A DNA stretch of 64,000 nucleotides from NCBI GenBank assembly GCA_964451705.1, contig CAYVIV010000001.1:71333-135332 (forward strand). The letters run 5' to 3'. A program made the position numbers and the translations under genes. This document shows positions 1 through 9,794 of this stretch, piece by piece; the first letter of the stretch is position 1, and each line of letters starts with the position of its first letter. The stretch is from CAYYFV01 sp964451705 (GTDB lineage Bacteria; Patescibacteriota; Gracilibacteria; UBA1369; GCA-2718715). The notes beneath the pieces are model-generated. The model was not told the DNA's origin. It did not search any database and saw only the letters and a program-made list of their open reading frames with translations.

Positions 1-446
1 TTGAGTTGAGCCAGTGCTTCAAGTGGGTTGAGAGTTTTTGTGAGGTCTTCCAATAAGACAGCTGCGACCTCGGAGTCAGTTTGACTGTAGAAACTATAGC
101 CTTTGGCTTCTAGTTGTTTTTTGATTTCTAAATAATTTTCAAAAATCCCATTGTGGACAAGCATAATCTGCTTGTTATTAGAAACATGAGGATGGGCGTT
201 TTCTTTTGTAACGCCTCCATGGGTCGCCCAGCGAGAGTGTCCAATTGCAAAATTAGTTTCTGCATTAGCAAATGGGTTTGTAGAGTGTTCTATCTCTCCT
301 GTTTGTTTGTGAATGATAAATTCTTGCTTTGTAGTTATGGCAATTCCAAAAGAATCATAGCCTCTGTACTCTAATTTTTTAAGTCCATCTAAGACTATTT
401 GTCCTGGATCTGTGTCTATACCGATAAAACCAAAAATACCACACAT
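1..446 (-). CDS. glmS: Glutamine--fructose-6-phosphate aminotransferase, N-terminal part (runs off window)
   Basis: The enzyme makes glucosamine-6-phosphate for peptidoglycan and surface sugars. The reading frame starts at ATG 446 (minus) with MCGIFGFIG, the exposed Cys2 nucleophile of class II glutamine amidotransferases. It continues with the EYRGYDS, GHSRWATHG and HNGIFENY motifs typical of GlmS. Only about 148 residues lie in the window, so the isomerase domains are not seen. PurF shares the Cys2 glutaminase fold, but LEYRGYDS and HSRWATHG favour GlmS. It reads away from the M24 peptidase gene, which lies behind it on the same strand with a gap of about 50 bases. Confidence 0.92.
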   Translation of the reverse strand, partial: MCGIFGFIGIDTDPGQIVLDGLKKLEYRGYDSFGIAITTKQEFIIHKQTGEIEHSTNPFANAETNFAIGHSRWATHGGVTKENAHPHVSNNKQIMLVHNGIFENYLEIKKQLEAKGYSFYSQTDSEVAAVLLEDLTKTLNPLEALAQL

Positions 447-496
447 GATATATTTATATTAAATACTTAGTTAGTTTAATGAGATGAGTTTTCTTG

Positions 497-1561
497 TCAA
501 GGACTCCAGTATGAATCTTTGATTGCCTTGGGGAAATTTGTTAAGTTTTTTGAGCCTTTGTCGCTTACCACTAGCATATCTTCTATTCTAATCCCAAATT
601 TGTCTTTAATGTAAATTCCTGGCTCTATAGTAATGACCATATTTTTCTCTAATTGGTTTTTTGTTGGTGATTTACTGCTAATGGTCGGTGATTCATGTAC
701 TTCTAGGCCAATCCCGTGTCCTAGTGCATGAGTAAATGTTTCTGCGTGTGGATTTGCTTTTAAAACTTGTCTACAGATATCATCTAGTTTTTTGCATGCA
801 ACTCCAGTTTGGATAGCCTCTATGCTAGCTGACTGTGCTGCCAATAATGTTTCGTAGGTTTGGATTTGCAGTGGGCTTGCAGACTTAGGCAAAAAACACC
901 GAGTCATATCTGAGTGATAGTTATCAACTTGAACCCCCATATCAATTAGGACTAGATGATCTTTTTTGAGTTTGGTATGACCGGGACTGTGGTGGACGTT
1001 GGCGGAGTTTTTGCCAAAGCCAATAATTGGTTCGAAACTAAAGCCTTCGGCACCATGCTTGAGAGCTTCGATGAGCATTATGTTGCGAAGTTGAATTTCT
1101 GTGATTCCAGGTTTAAGATGTTTAAGTGTGGATTTTAGGGTTAGTTCATTAATAGCTTGAGCTTTTGCCAGCTTCTTAATTGCTGCAGCAGATTTGATGG
1201 CTCTTTGGCTGGAAATCATAGATTTGTCCGCAATAAAACTGGCAGATTTAAACATACGTTTAAAAGCTCTGTACTTGGCATAGCTAAGGTTGTTATCTTG
1301 GAAAACTACTGTTTTAATTTTATGTTTTGCTTGAATTGTTTGAATTTGCCTGGGGAGATCCTCAGCTATAATCACAGTTAATTCCTCGCTGGCTAATTTT
1401 TGAGCGGGGTTTTGGTAGCGAGAGTCTGTAAATAAATAACTTTTGTTTTTCAAGACAATTAAGAAGGCAAAGCTAGCCTGGAAGCCTGTTAAATGAAAAA
1501 TATCATGTTTATCGGTTATAAGTAATGCAGATGCATTAAACTTTTTTAATATGGTTTGCAT
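497..1561 (-). CDS. M24 family metallopeptidase (Xaa-Pro aminopeptidase type)
   Basis: Cytosolic dinuclear-metal aminopeptidase of 354 residues that probably releases the N-terminal residue before proline. Residues 1-125 look like the creatinase/prolidase N-terminal domain. The C-terminal pita-bread domain carries the metal ligands: Asp in LIDMGVQVD, Asp in HSDMTRCF, His in ALGHGIGLEVHE, Glu in ITIEPGIY and Glu in IRIEDMLVV. Its ATG shares one base with the stop of the ClpP-like gene upstream (TAATG), so the two are probably translationally coupled. The family assignment is firm, but PepP, PepQ and YpdF cannot be separated from the sequence alone. Confidence 0.9.
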   Translation of the reverse strand: MQTILKKFNASALLITDKHDIFHLTGFQASFAFLIVLKNKSYLFTDSRYQNPAQKLASEELTVIIAEDLPRQIQTIQAKHKIKTVVFQDNNLSYAKYRAFKRMFKSASFIADKSMISSQRAIKSAAAIKKLAKAQAINELTLKSTLKHLKPGITEIQLRNIMLIEALKHGAEGFSFEPIIGFGKNSANVHHSPGHTKLKKDHLVLIDMGVQVDNYHSDMTRCFLPKSASPLQIQTYETLLAAQSASIEAIQTGVACKKLDDICRQVLKANPHAETFTHALGHGIGLEVHESPTISSKSPTKNQLEKNMVITIEPGIYIKDKFGIRIEDMLVVSDKGSKNLTNFPKAIKDSYWSP

Positions 1562-2418
1562 TAGTGATAGGTTACTATTTCTTGATTTAAAAAATTTTCA
1601 ACTTCAGGAATTTGTAAGATTGCCTCTACAGCTTGGGTGTCGAAATTATTTGACAAGCTTGTGTAATGTTCAGTGCTAATTGCCGCCAGCTGGAACTCCT
1701 GAATTTGACTAGCATTTAATGTAACGCAGCTATACGTATTGTGACTTGATGGCATTTGTTTTTGGACTTCCTGTAAGAGTGTCTCTCTATATTGTAGTAG
1801 AGCAGCACTGGTTATAATTTCTGTTATTTTAGATATACGTTTTGTAACTACTGTATTCATATCGGTGTAATGTTCATATTGGTACTTTAGTTGGTTTTGT
1901 TTTTCAACAAATAGCTGTTCAATTTGATTCAGAGATAGGCCAACAGTTGAGCTACTGAGTGCAAATCTATGCCCGATGTCACTTAAAAAGAAACCTAGGC
2001 CAGAGCTGCCACAAGCAGCATGTCCAATAAATGAATATATACTACCATTGGCTGTTTTGGTTTGTTTGCATATGTGTTCTATGTTGTCGGAAAGCTGTTG
2101 GCTACCACCATCTGAGTTTAGAAAGAGCATTAGGTTTACTGACTCTAGCATAAATTCTTGTATTGTTTTGAGAGGGATCTTAACTATTTTTCTGTTAATT
2201 ATTTTGCTAATTTTTTTTAACTCTTCAGAATTTGTATTTAGAGTGGTTTTTTGGTCTTGGAGAATTCCTTGATATGTAAGTAATGTTGAAATTTGGCTAA
2301 TGTCTGCTTTATAGGATAGTTGGTTTTCTAGGTCTGATATATAGCAAACAGGCCATAAAGCTGGATTCACTAAACTACTGTCTGGATTTATGATAATACT
2401 TGTCGAGAGCTTTTGCAT
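1561..2418 (-). CDS. Divergent ClpP/crotonase-fold protein, probably lacking a complete catalytic triad
   Basis: A 285-residue soluble protein that I do not recognise as a named family. Its centre resembles ClpP: LFLNSDGG matches the INSPGG oxyanion loop, IGHAACGSSGLGFFLS matches the GMAASMGAFLL serine segment, and HRFALSSSTVGLS matches RYALPNSEVMIHQ. In that alignment the nucleophile position is Cys or shifted to the following Gly-Ser-Ser, and the His of MIHQ is not present. A non-proteolytic or altered-mechanism ClpP fold is therefore an inference. It starts a two-gene operon with the M24 peptidase, which suggests a shared role in peptide turnover. The ClpP match is by eye only. Confidence 0.5.
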   Translation of the reverse strand: MQKLSTSIIINPDSSLVNPALWPVCYISDLENQLSYKADISQISTLLTYQGILQDQKTTLNTNSEELKKISKIINRKIVKIPLKTIQEFMLESVNLMLFLNSDGGSQQLSDNIEHICKQTKTANGSIYSFIGHAACGSSGLGFFLSDIGHRFALSSSTVGLSLNQIEQLFVEKQNQLKYQYEHYTDMNTVVTKRISKITEIITSAALLQYRETLLQEVQKQMPSSHNTYSCVTLNASQIQEFQLAAISTEHYTSLSNNFDTQAVEAILQIPEVENFLNQEIVTYH

Positions 2419-2475
2419 AATCCCTATCTATTTCACCTAGAGTATAATCGCTTTTTGCGCCTTTAACAATTATAA

Positions 2476-3870
<1,395 letters not shown>

Positions 3871-3872
3871 TT

Positions 3873-4427
3873 ATGAAATTAATAGTTGGACTAGGAAATC
3901 CAGGTTTGCAGTATAATAAGACACGTCATAATGTAGGTTTTTTGTTTTTGGACTATTTGCAAGAGAAATTAAGTTTCCCTGAATTTTTAGAGAAATCTAA
4001 ATTTAAGGCCCTTGTATCGGAAGGATTTATAGATGGTCATAAGGTTATTTTGGCTAAACCAAATACTTTTATGAACTTGTCTGGCGAGGCAGTTTTGGCT
4101 TTGGTCAATTTTTATAATTTAGATATAAACAAGGATTTATGCATAGTGTTCGACGATATAGATTTAAACTTTGGCAAAATACGCTTTAAGGATGAAGGTG
4201 GGCCTGGCACACACAATGGCATGCGTGATATAGTTTTGCGTTTAGGTTCGAAGGCTTTTGCACGTCTAAGATTTGGGATAGAGAATGAGCAAAGAGTTAT
4301 GTCTTTGTCGGACTTTGTTTTATCTAGGTTTGCGGATGATGAGTTTTTAGAGTTAAATAAAATTTTTACAGAGGTTTTTGAGCTTTTAAGCGATAAATTT
4401 CTTGATTTTTCTAAAAAAACAGACTAG
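3873..4427 (+). CDS. pth: Peptidyl-tRNA hydrolase
   Basis: Releases peptides from prematurely dropped peptidyl-tRNA. The ATG at 3873 gives MKLIVGLGNPG, the standard Pth start; the in-frame TTG two codons upstream overlaps the obg stop and is unlikely. YNKTRHNVGF holds the catalytic His and FMNLSG the substrate-binding Asn. DDIDLNFGKIRFKDEGGPGTHNG is the usual central block (shown in outline by its ends DDIDL and GTHNG). The 184 residues are normal for the family. It sits immediately after obg. Confidence 0.95.
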   Translation: MKLIVGLGNPGLQYNKTRHNVGFLFLDYLQEKLSFPEFLEKSKFKALVSEGFIDGHKVILAKPNTFMNLSGEAVLALVNFYNLDINKDLCIVFDDIDLNFGKIRFKDEGGPGTHNGMRDIVLRLGSKAFARLRFGIENEQRVMSLSDFVLSRFADDEFLELNKIFTEVFELLSDKFLDFSKKTD

Positions 4428-4430
4428 AAT
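4402..4430 (+). promoter_or_regulatory. Promoter of rplU inside the 3' end of pth
   Basis: TTGATT (4402-4407), a 17-base spacer and TAGAAT (4425-4430) overlap the pth stop codon. The predicted start near 4437 leaves a leader of about 22 bases without a Shine-Dalgarno sequence. Confidence 0.55.
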
Positions 4431-4458
4431 TGCGATACTTAGTTTTTAATATATTATA

Positions 4459-4773
4459 ATGTACTGTGTTGTAGAGTTAGCTGGTCAGCAGTTTAAAGTC
4501 CAAAAAGGTGATAAAATCACTGTTAATCAGGTTTCTCATGAAGAAGGTTCTAAATTCGATGTAGATACAGTTTTGCTACAGTTCGATGCAGATGCCAAAG
4601 ATATCAAGATTGGTACACCTGTTTTAAGTGGTGCTAAAGTAACTTTTAAAGTTTTAGAAAACAAAAAAACTGATAAAGTCCGTGTTTATAAAATGCATGC
4701 TAAAAAGCGTTACAGAAGAAACAAGAGTCACCGTCAGCCAATTTCTGTTTTAGAAGTAGTAGCTGTAGCTTAA
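4459..4773 (+). CDS. rplU: 50S ribosomal protein L21
   Basis: bL21 of the large ribosomal subunit, 104 residues. The start MYCVVELAGQQFKVQKGD matches the conserved L21 N-terminus, and the C-terminal VYKMHAKKRYRRNKSHRQP is the 23S rRNA-binding basic tail typical of the family. The usual partner rpmA (L27) does not follow; the gene ends at a terminator facing rluD. Confidence 0.96.
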   Translation: MYCVVELAGQQFKVQKGDKITVNQVSHEEGSKFDVDTVLLQFDADAKDIKIGTPVLSGAKVTFKVLENKKTDKVRVYKMHAKKRYRRNKSHRQPISVLEVVAVA

Positions 4774-4809
4774 TTTGCTAGCTTAGCTTTTGTCAGATTT
4801 TAGAATTAT

Positions 4810-4835
4810 AGATCATCTTATAGATGGTCTTTTTT
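4810..4835 (+). terminator. Rho-independent terminator of obg-pth-rplU
   Basis: AGATCATCT (4810-4818) pairs with AGATGGTCT (4822-4830), nine pairs with one G-U, closing a three-base loop and running into a T tract at 4830-4835. It overlaps the 3' end of the convergent rluD. Confidence 0.7.
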
Positions 4836-5747
4836 GATGTCTAAAATGCTTTGAGGTTCTGGGAGCTCAAAACTATATTTTTCGCCAAATAATTCAAACT
4901 CGAGTTTGTAGGCTTGTAGAATCTGTTTGTCGATATTGTAGTATTTTATTAGGGCTTGGTTATCTTTTTTGTTGCCATACTTGCTGTCGCCACAGATAGG
5001 CAGGCCAATCGATCGTAGGTGTACCCGAATTTGATGTGTACGTCCGGTTTCTATCTTGATATCTAGTGTGCTAAAGGCATCTGAAAAATTTGGGTTTTTA
5101 AAACTTTCTAATAGTTTAAAGTGAGTAATAGCATTTTTAGCTTTTTGTGAGATAGAAATTTGCACTTTAGTTGGGTCAATAGGACTTTGCATGAGTGGCG
5201 CATCTATTGTGCCACTTGTACTTTTGGGGATACCAAAAACCAGGCAGCGGTAATGTTTGTCTATTTTGCGTTCGGCAAATATTTTTTGGAGTTCATAGTG
5301 TGTTTTGTCATTTTTAGCAATCAGCAAGAGTCCAGAAGTATCTTTATCGATACGATGAACTAATCCAGGTCTTAATGGAGCGCCAACTGTAGAGAGCTGT
5401 TTGTTGTGGTGCAAGAGAATGTTAATCAGGGTTTTTTCCTCTAATTTACTAATAGAGGGGTGTACAGTTATTCCTTGTGGCTTGTTTATGACAAAAAAAT
5501 CATCGTTTTCAAAAACAACTTCTAGTTCTCCTGGCATGGCTTTTATAATGGACTCTGGTTTAAATGCTTCAAACTCTATTAAATCACCTTCGGTTAATTT
5601 GAAGTTTTTGCTTATTTGTTCTCCATTTACGGTTGTAAGACCTAGTTCTATAGCTTTTTGGACTCGACTTCTGGTGATATCTGTATTGGCTGTCAGAAAC
5701 TTATCTATTCTTACTCCGTGATTGTCAAAATCTATTTTGAATTGCAT
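4818..5747 (-). CDS. rluD: RluA/RluD family 23S rRNA pseudouridine synthase
   Basis: Converts uridines of 23S rRNA to pseudouridine. The N-terminal S4-like domain (about 1-70; RIDKFLTANT, SRVQKAIELGLTTVNG) is followed by the synthase domain with the catalytic-Asp motif HRIDKDTSGLLLIAKN. It ends with ETGRTHQIRVHLRSIGLPICGD, given here only as the ends ETGRTHQIRVHL and GLPICGD. The 309 residues are normal. RluD is the best guess; RluC-type specificity cannot be excluded. Confidence 0.9.
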   Translation of the reverse strand: MQFKIDFDNHGVRIDKFLTANTDITRSRVQKAIELGLTTVNGEQISKNFKLTEGDLIEFEAFKPESIIKAMPGELEVVFENDDFFVINKPQGITVHPSISKLEEKTLINILLHHNKQLSTVGAPLRPGLVHRIDKDTSGLLLIAKNDKTHYELQKIFAERKIDKHYRCLVFGIPKSTSGTIDAPLMQSPIDPTKVQISISQKAKNAITHFKLLESFKNPNFSDAFSTLDIKIETGRTHQIRVHLRSIGLPICGDSKYGNKKDNQALIKYYNIDKQILQAYKLEFELFGEKYSFELPEPQSILDIKKDHL

Positions 5748-5786
5748 AACTCGATTTTATACTAGTTTTTGCTTTTGTCAAAGAAC

Positions 5787-5815
5787 TTGTGATGTGAGCA
5801 TGGGTAGATTATAAT
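5787..5815 (+). promoter_or_regulatory. Promoter of tyrS
   Basis: TTGTGA (5787-5792), a 17-base spacer and TATAAT (5810-5815). The predicted transcript start near 5822 is about 16 bases before the ATG at 5838. The leader is A/T-rich with no Shine-Dalgarno match. Confidence 0.75.
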
Positions 5816-5837
5816 TTTTGTGATTTAAATTTAGTTT

Positions 5838-7745
5838 ATGAAGATTTCAGTAAGCTCACAGATATTTGACTCTATTTCGAATTTGCACTCAAACTTTGTC
5901 TATGTGGAGGGGCTGGAATTCAAGCAAGATATGCAACATGAGCTGTATGATGGTTTAAACGAAGTTTTTTCTAGATTGCGAGGTCATAAATCTATATCTG
6001 AAGATAAACAAATTCAAATTTACCAGGATGTATTAGAACAAATTGGTTTGGCCCACGCTTCGGTTTCGACAAAAAAGATGGTCGATTTGATTGTAGAAAA
6101 GAAAAAAGATTTAATTTTGCACCATCCTATTATAGATTTTTATAACTATTTTAGTTTACATACTTTAACGCCAATTGGTGCTTACGATGTGGATCGTATA
6201 GATGGGGATATTTTGATTAGAAAATCTAATCCCACAGATAGTTTTAAAAAACTTGGCCAAAGCAAGTCTGATAAAGTAACACATGATTCTGTAGTAATGG
6301 CAGATAATGTTGATATTATGTGTTTGGACTGGGTTTATAAGCAGTCTGAAGGACAGAAGATTAGACCTCGTACAAAAAATGTACTATTTAGAATCGAGTC
6401 TCTTAACGATGAGATTGCAAATGCTAAACTCTTGAATGAATTTAAAGAAGATTTGTCTAAATTTTTTAATTTTAAAACTATTCAGATTGAAACTTTAACT
6501 AATTCAGATCCGGAATCTACAATTAAGCTATCAAAAGAGGCAACTGCGCGAAGGGATAGGTACCAAGATTATACAGATATTTTAGCTCGTGGAGTTTCGG
6601 ATGTGATAGTCTACGATGATTTAATGGCGGACTTGATAGAAGGTAAAAAGTTGAAGGTCAAACATGGAGTTGACCCAACTAAAAGATCTCTTACGCTTGG
6701 GCATGCTGTTAACTATGAAAAACTTCGGCAATTTCAGCAGAGGGGACACGAAATCCAGTTTTTAATTGGTTCTTTCACTGCTATGTTTGGAGATCCTACA
6801 GATAAGTCTGAGTCTCGAACTATGAGGACCAAGCAAGAGGTCATGGATATGGCTAAAAACTATATTCAGCAGGTAACTATGATTTTAGATAAGTCGAAGC
6901 TTAAGGTTTTTTATAATGATAAGTGGTACTCTAAAATGCCTGTCGAAGAGTTTTTACGGCTTTTATCATCCAGCACTGTTGCGCGTATGTTAGAGCGAGA
7001 TATGTTTCAAAAAAGAATTGAGGATGGACGAGAGATTGGTTTGCATGAGCTTATTTATCCTATTTTGCAAGGTTATGACTCTGTAGAAATGCAGTCAGAT
7101 TTAACAGTTATTGGTACAGATCAAACATTTAATGAGCTGCAAGCTAGACCTTTGCAGAAAGATAGGGGACTAAAGCCTCAGAATGTAATTAGTATGCACA
7201 TGTTGCTTGGGACAGATGGTAAACTTTTAATGAGCCAATCTCAGGGGAATTATATAGCAATGGATGACACTGTTGATGATAAATTCGGTAAATTAATGAG
7301 CATCCCAGATTCGGCAATCCAAACGTATGCCAATGCTTTGTCGCGGTACTCACGTAAGGAATTGCAGGCTTTGTTTTCTCGTTTGGATGCTGGGGAGAAC
7401 CCACGTAATGTCAAAATGGATTTAGCAGAGCATATTGTTGCAAATTTTCACGGTGAGAAGGCGGCTCAAAAAGCTCGAGCAGGATTTAAGGAAATTTTTC
7501 AAAATAAAGGCCTGCCCGAAGATATGCCTAAATTTGTTGCTAAACCTGAGCACACAATTCTAGAGATTTTGCAGTTGTCATCACTGGTAACCAGTGGTTC
7601 TCAAGCCCGAAGGTTAATAGCTCAAGGTGCGGTGAAGGTGTATGAAGGTGATAAGATTATGGATGTCTCTATGAGTTTTAAAGCAGGTCAAAAGCTAGTC
7701 CTGCAGGTTGGTAAACTTAAATTTTTGGATTTAACAATTGAATAG
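5838..7745 (+). CDS. tyrS: Tyrosyl-tRNA synthetase with N-terminal B3/B4 (COG3382-like) domain
   Basis: Charges tRNA-Tyr. At 635 residues it is about 200 longer than a normal TyrRS. Residues 1 to about 215 resemble the stand-alone B3/B4 tRNA-editing fold: HHPIIDFYNYFSLHTLTPIG, YDVDRIDGDILIRKS, and a late TKNVLFRIESL. The class I catalytic domain follows: HIGH-type LTLGHAV, FLIGSFTAMFGDPT, TVARMLERDMF, LQGYDSVEMQSD and GTDQTFNELQ. This set marks the TyrZ-like subgroup. The KMSKS loop is degenerate (LLMSQSQGN). A C-terminal S4 domain (about 565-635, TSGSQARRLIAQGAVKV) is present. Start chosen from the promoter 16 bases upstream. recG follows after nine bases. Confidence 0.93.
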   Translation: MKISVSSQIFDSISNLHSNFVYVEGLEFKQDMQHELYDGLNEVFSRLRGHKSISEDKQIQIYQDVLEQIGLAHASVSTKKMVDLIVEKKKDLILHHPIIDFYNYFSLHTLTPIGAYDVDRIDGDILIRKSNPTDSFKKLGQSKSDKVTHDSVVMADNVDIMCLDWVYKQSEGQKIRPRTKNVLFRIESLNDEIANAKLLNEFKEDLSKFFNFKTIQIETLTNSDPESTIKLSKEATARRDRYQDYTDILARGVSDVIVYDDLMADLIEGKKLKVKHGVDPTKRSLTLGHAVNYEKLRQFQQRGHEIQFLIGSFTAMFGDPTDKSESRTMRTKQEVMDMAKNYIQQVTMILDKSKLKVFYNDKWYSKMPVEEFLRLLSSSTVARMLERDMFQKRIEDGREIGLHELIYPILQGYDSVEMQSDLTVIGTDQTFNELQARPLQKDRGLKPQNVISMHMLLGTDGKLLMSQSQGNYIAMDDTVDDKFGKLMSIPDSAIQTYANALSRYSRKELQALFSRLDAGENPRNVKMDLAEHIVANFHGEKAAQKARAGFKEIFQNKGLPEDMPKFVAKPEHTILEILQLSSLVTSGSQARRLIAQGAVKVYEGDKIMDVSMSFKAGQKLVLQVGKLKFLDLTIE

Positions 7746-7754
7746 TTTTTACTT

Positions 7755-9794
7755 ATGTTAAATGCGTCTTTAAAAGATTCTATTAGAACTACTCGTGGTC
7801 ATCTAGATGCACTTTCTGGAATGGGTATTAATACTGTGCATGATTTGCTCTTTAATTTTCCTTGGCGTTATAGTGATGAGACTAAAATGGCTAGTGTTAC
7901 AGATTTAAATGGCTTGGAGGCTCGTAGTGTCTCTGGGAAACTCAAGCAACTGCGTTCTGGACGCACACGAAATGGTAAATTTATGTTAAATGCCGTGTTT
8001 TACGACGAAACAGGGGAGGTAGATGTTATGTGGTTTAACCAGCAATATCTTTCTAGGATTTTTAAAAATGATATGGAGGTTATTTTAACTGGAAAAATAA
8101 AATGGTCTGGCTCAAGAGGCAAGATGCTGAGCCCACGCCACGAAATTCCTAAGGCTGGAGTAGACTTAATCCATTCGGGCAGGGTAGTACCCGTGTATCA
8201 TGAGAACTCTAAGATTAATTCCAAATGGTTGCGAGAAAAAATTCAGCCATTATTGTATTTGACAAACATGATAGAAGATCCCCTACCAGAGGAGATTAAA
8301 TCTGAGAATAAACTTATGACTCTTGGCGAGGCTGTAAATCAGGTTCATTTTCCAGACTCACAAGAGGATTTGTTAAAAGCAAGAAAAAGACTGGGATTCG
8401 ATGAAATGTTTGCAATTCAGTTAGGTGTCCTCAATAGAAAGTTGCAGTTTCAGCAAGACACGCAGGAGGTTTCGAAATTAGTAGACATTGATTATGATTT
8501 AATAGAGGAATTTAAGTCTAAATTACCATTTGAATTGACTAATGCTCAGTTGCGTACTATCAAAGAAATTTTACAAGATATTTCCTCCCCACGAATTATG
8601 AATCGATTGCTAGAAGGAGATGTGGGTGCAGGTAAAACTTTGGTGGCATGTATTTGTCTGCTTGTGGTCATCAAGTCTGGTTACCAGGGTGTTTTTATGG
8701 CCCCCACCGAAATATTAGCAAAACAACATTACAAAAACTTAATAAAAACCCTACAACCATTTGGCATAAATATTCAATTATTGACGGGCTCGTTAACAAA
8801 AAAGCAAAAGCAACTAGTTGCATCTGGCCTTGCTACCAAAACAGTAGACCTGGTAGTTGGCACGCATGCGGTAATTCAAGATGGTATAGAATTTGTTAAT
8901 TTAGGTTTGGCTGTTGTCGATGAGCAACATCGCTTTGGTGTCAATCAAAGGTCTGTGTTTAAGAAATTTGGAAAACCTCACATGCTTTCTATGACAGCCA
9001 CACCAATTCCACGAACATTAGCCTTAACTTTATATGGCGATCAGGAATTATCGATTTTAGACGAAAAACCTATGGGCCGTAGCCCAATCATTACGCGTTG
9101 TGTGCCAAGTTCCAAAAGGAAGGAAGCTTATTTGTGGATAGAAGATCAACTAACAAAAGGTCGTCAAGCATTTGTGGTATGTCCTTTAATAGACCCTTCA
9201 GATGCTATTGCGGCCAAATCTGTAGTACAGGAATATGAGCGCTTACGAGATATTGTATTTCCAAACAGGCGTATTGGTTTAGTGCATGGAAGATTAAAAC
9301 AAGATCAAAAAGATGAGATAATGTTGCAGTTTAAAAATAATGAACTAGATATTTTGGTAGCAACTACCGTTATAGAGGTTGGTATCGATATCCCTAATGC
9401 TTCGATTATGGTCATTGAAGCCTGTGAAAGATTTGGTCTCGCACAGTTGCATCAATTGCGTGGTCGAGTTGGTAGAGGAGTCCACCAAAGTTATTGTTTT
9501 TTGTTTCCAGAAACCTACTCACAAACTACAAGAAAACGTATGCAAGCCATGGTTCAGTACGATGATGGTTTTAAACTTTCAGAGATCGATTTAGAGCTCC
9601 GTGGTCCAGGAGAGGTCTATGGAGTGCGTCAATCAGGAATTCCAGATTTAAAGATGGCAAGCCTGGCCGACACCAAACTTGTGAAGGCAGCAGCCAAGGC
9701 TGCGGAGTATGTTATGCAGCACTATGCTGGCACACGTGAACATGCCAGAATTGTGCAAAACTACCAGGTTTCAATATCGGAGATAGATTACTAG
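7755..9794 (+). CDS. recG: ATP-dependent DNA helicase RecG
   Basis: Remodels stalled replication forks and branched DNA. It has the N-terminal wedge/OB domain (about 60-160), then SF2 helicase motifs: EGDVGAGKT (Walker A), MAPTEILAKQH (Ia), VVDEQHRFGV (Walker B), SMTATPIPRTLALT (III), TTVIEVGIDIPNA (V) and QLRGRVGRG (VI). The C-terminal RecG segment follows. The 679 residues are typical. It starts nine bases after the tyrS stop, so the two are probably co-transcribed. Confidence 0.96.
   Translation: MLNASLKDSIRTTRGHLDALSGMGINTVHDLLFNFPWRYSDETKMASVTDLNGLEARSVSGKLKQLRSGRTRNGKFMLNAVFYDETGEVDVMWFNQQYLSRIFKNDMEVILTGKIKWSGSRGKMLSPRHEIPKAGVDLIHSGRVVPVYHENSKINSKWLREKIQPLLYLTNMIEDPLPEEIKSENKLMTLGEAVNQVHFPDSQEDLLKARKRLGFDEMFAIQLGVLNRKLQFQQDTQEVSKLVDIDYDLIEEFKSKLPFELTNAQLRTIKEILQDISSPRIMNRLLEGDVGAGKTLVACICLLVVIKSGYQGVFMAPTEILAKQHYKNLIKTLQPFGINIQLLTGSLTKKQKQLVASGLATKTVDLVVGTHAVIQDGIEFVNLGLAVVDEQHRFGVNQRSVFKKFGKPHMLSMTATPIPRTLALTLYGDQELSILDEKPMGRSPIITRCVPSSKRKEAYLWIEDQLTKGRQAFVVCPLIDPSDAIAAKSVVQEYERLRDIVFPNRRIGLVHGRLKQDQKDEIMLQFKNNELDILVATTVIEVGIDIPNASIMVIEACERFGLAQLHQLRGRVGRGVHQSYCFLFPETYSQTTRKRMQAMVQYDDGFKLSEIDLELRGPGEVYGVRQSGIPDLKMASLADTKLVKAAAKAAEYVMQHYAGTREHARIVQNYQVSISEIDY

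Noticed and set aside
4451..4459. TATAAT overlapping the rplU ATG as a promoter
   Set aside because: It would start transcription inside the gene; a better promoter lies at 4402-4430.
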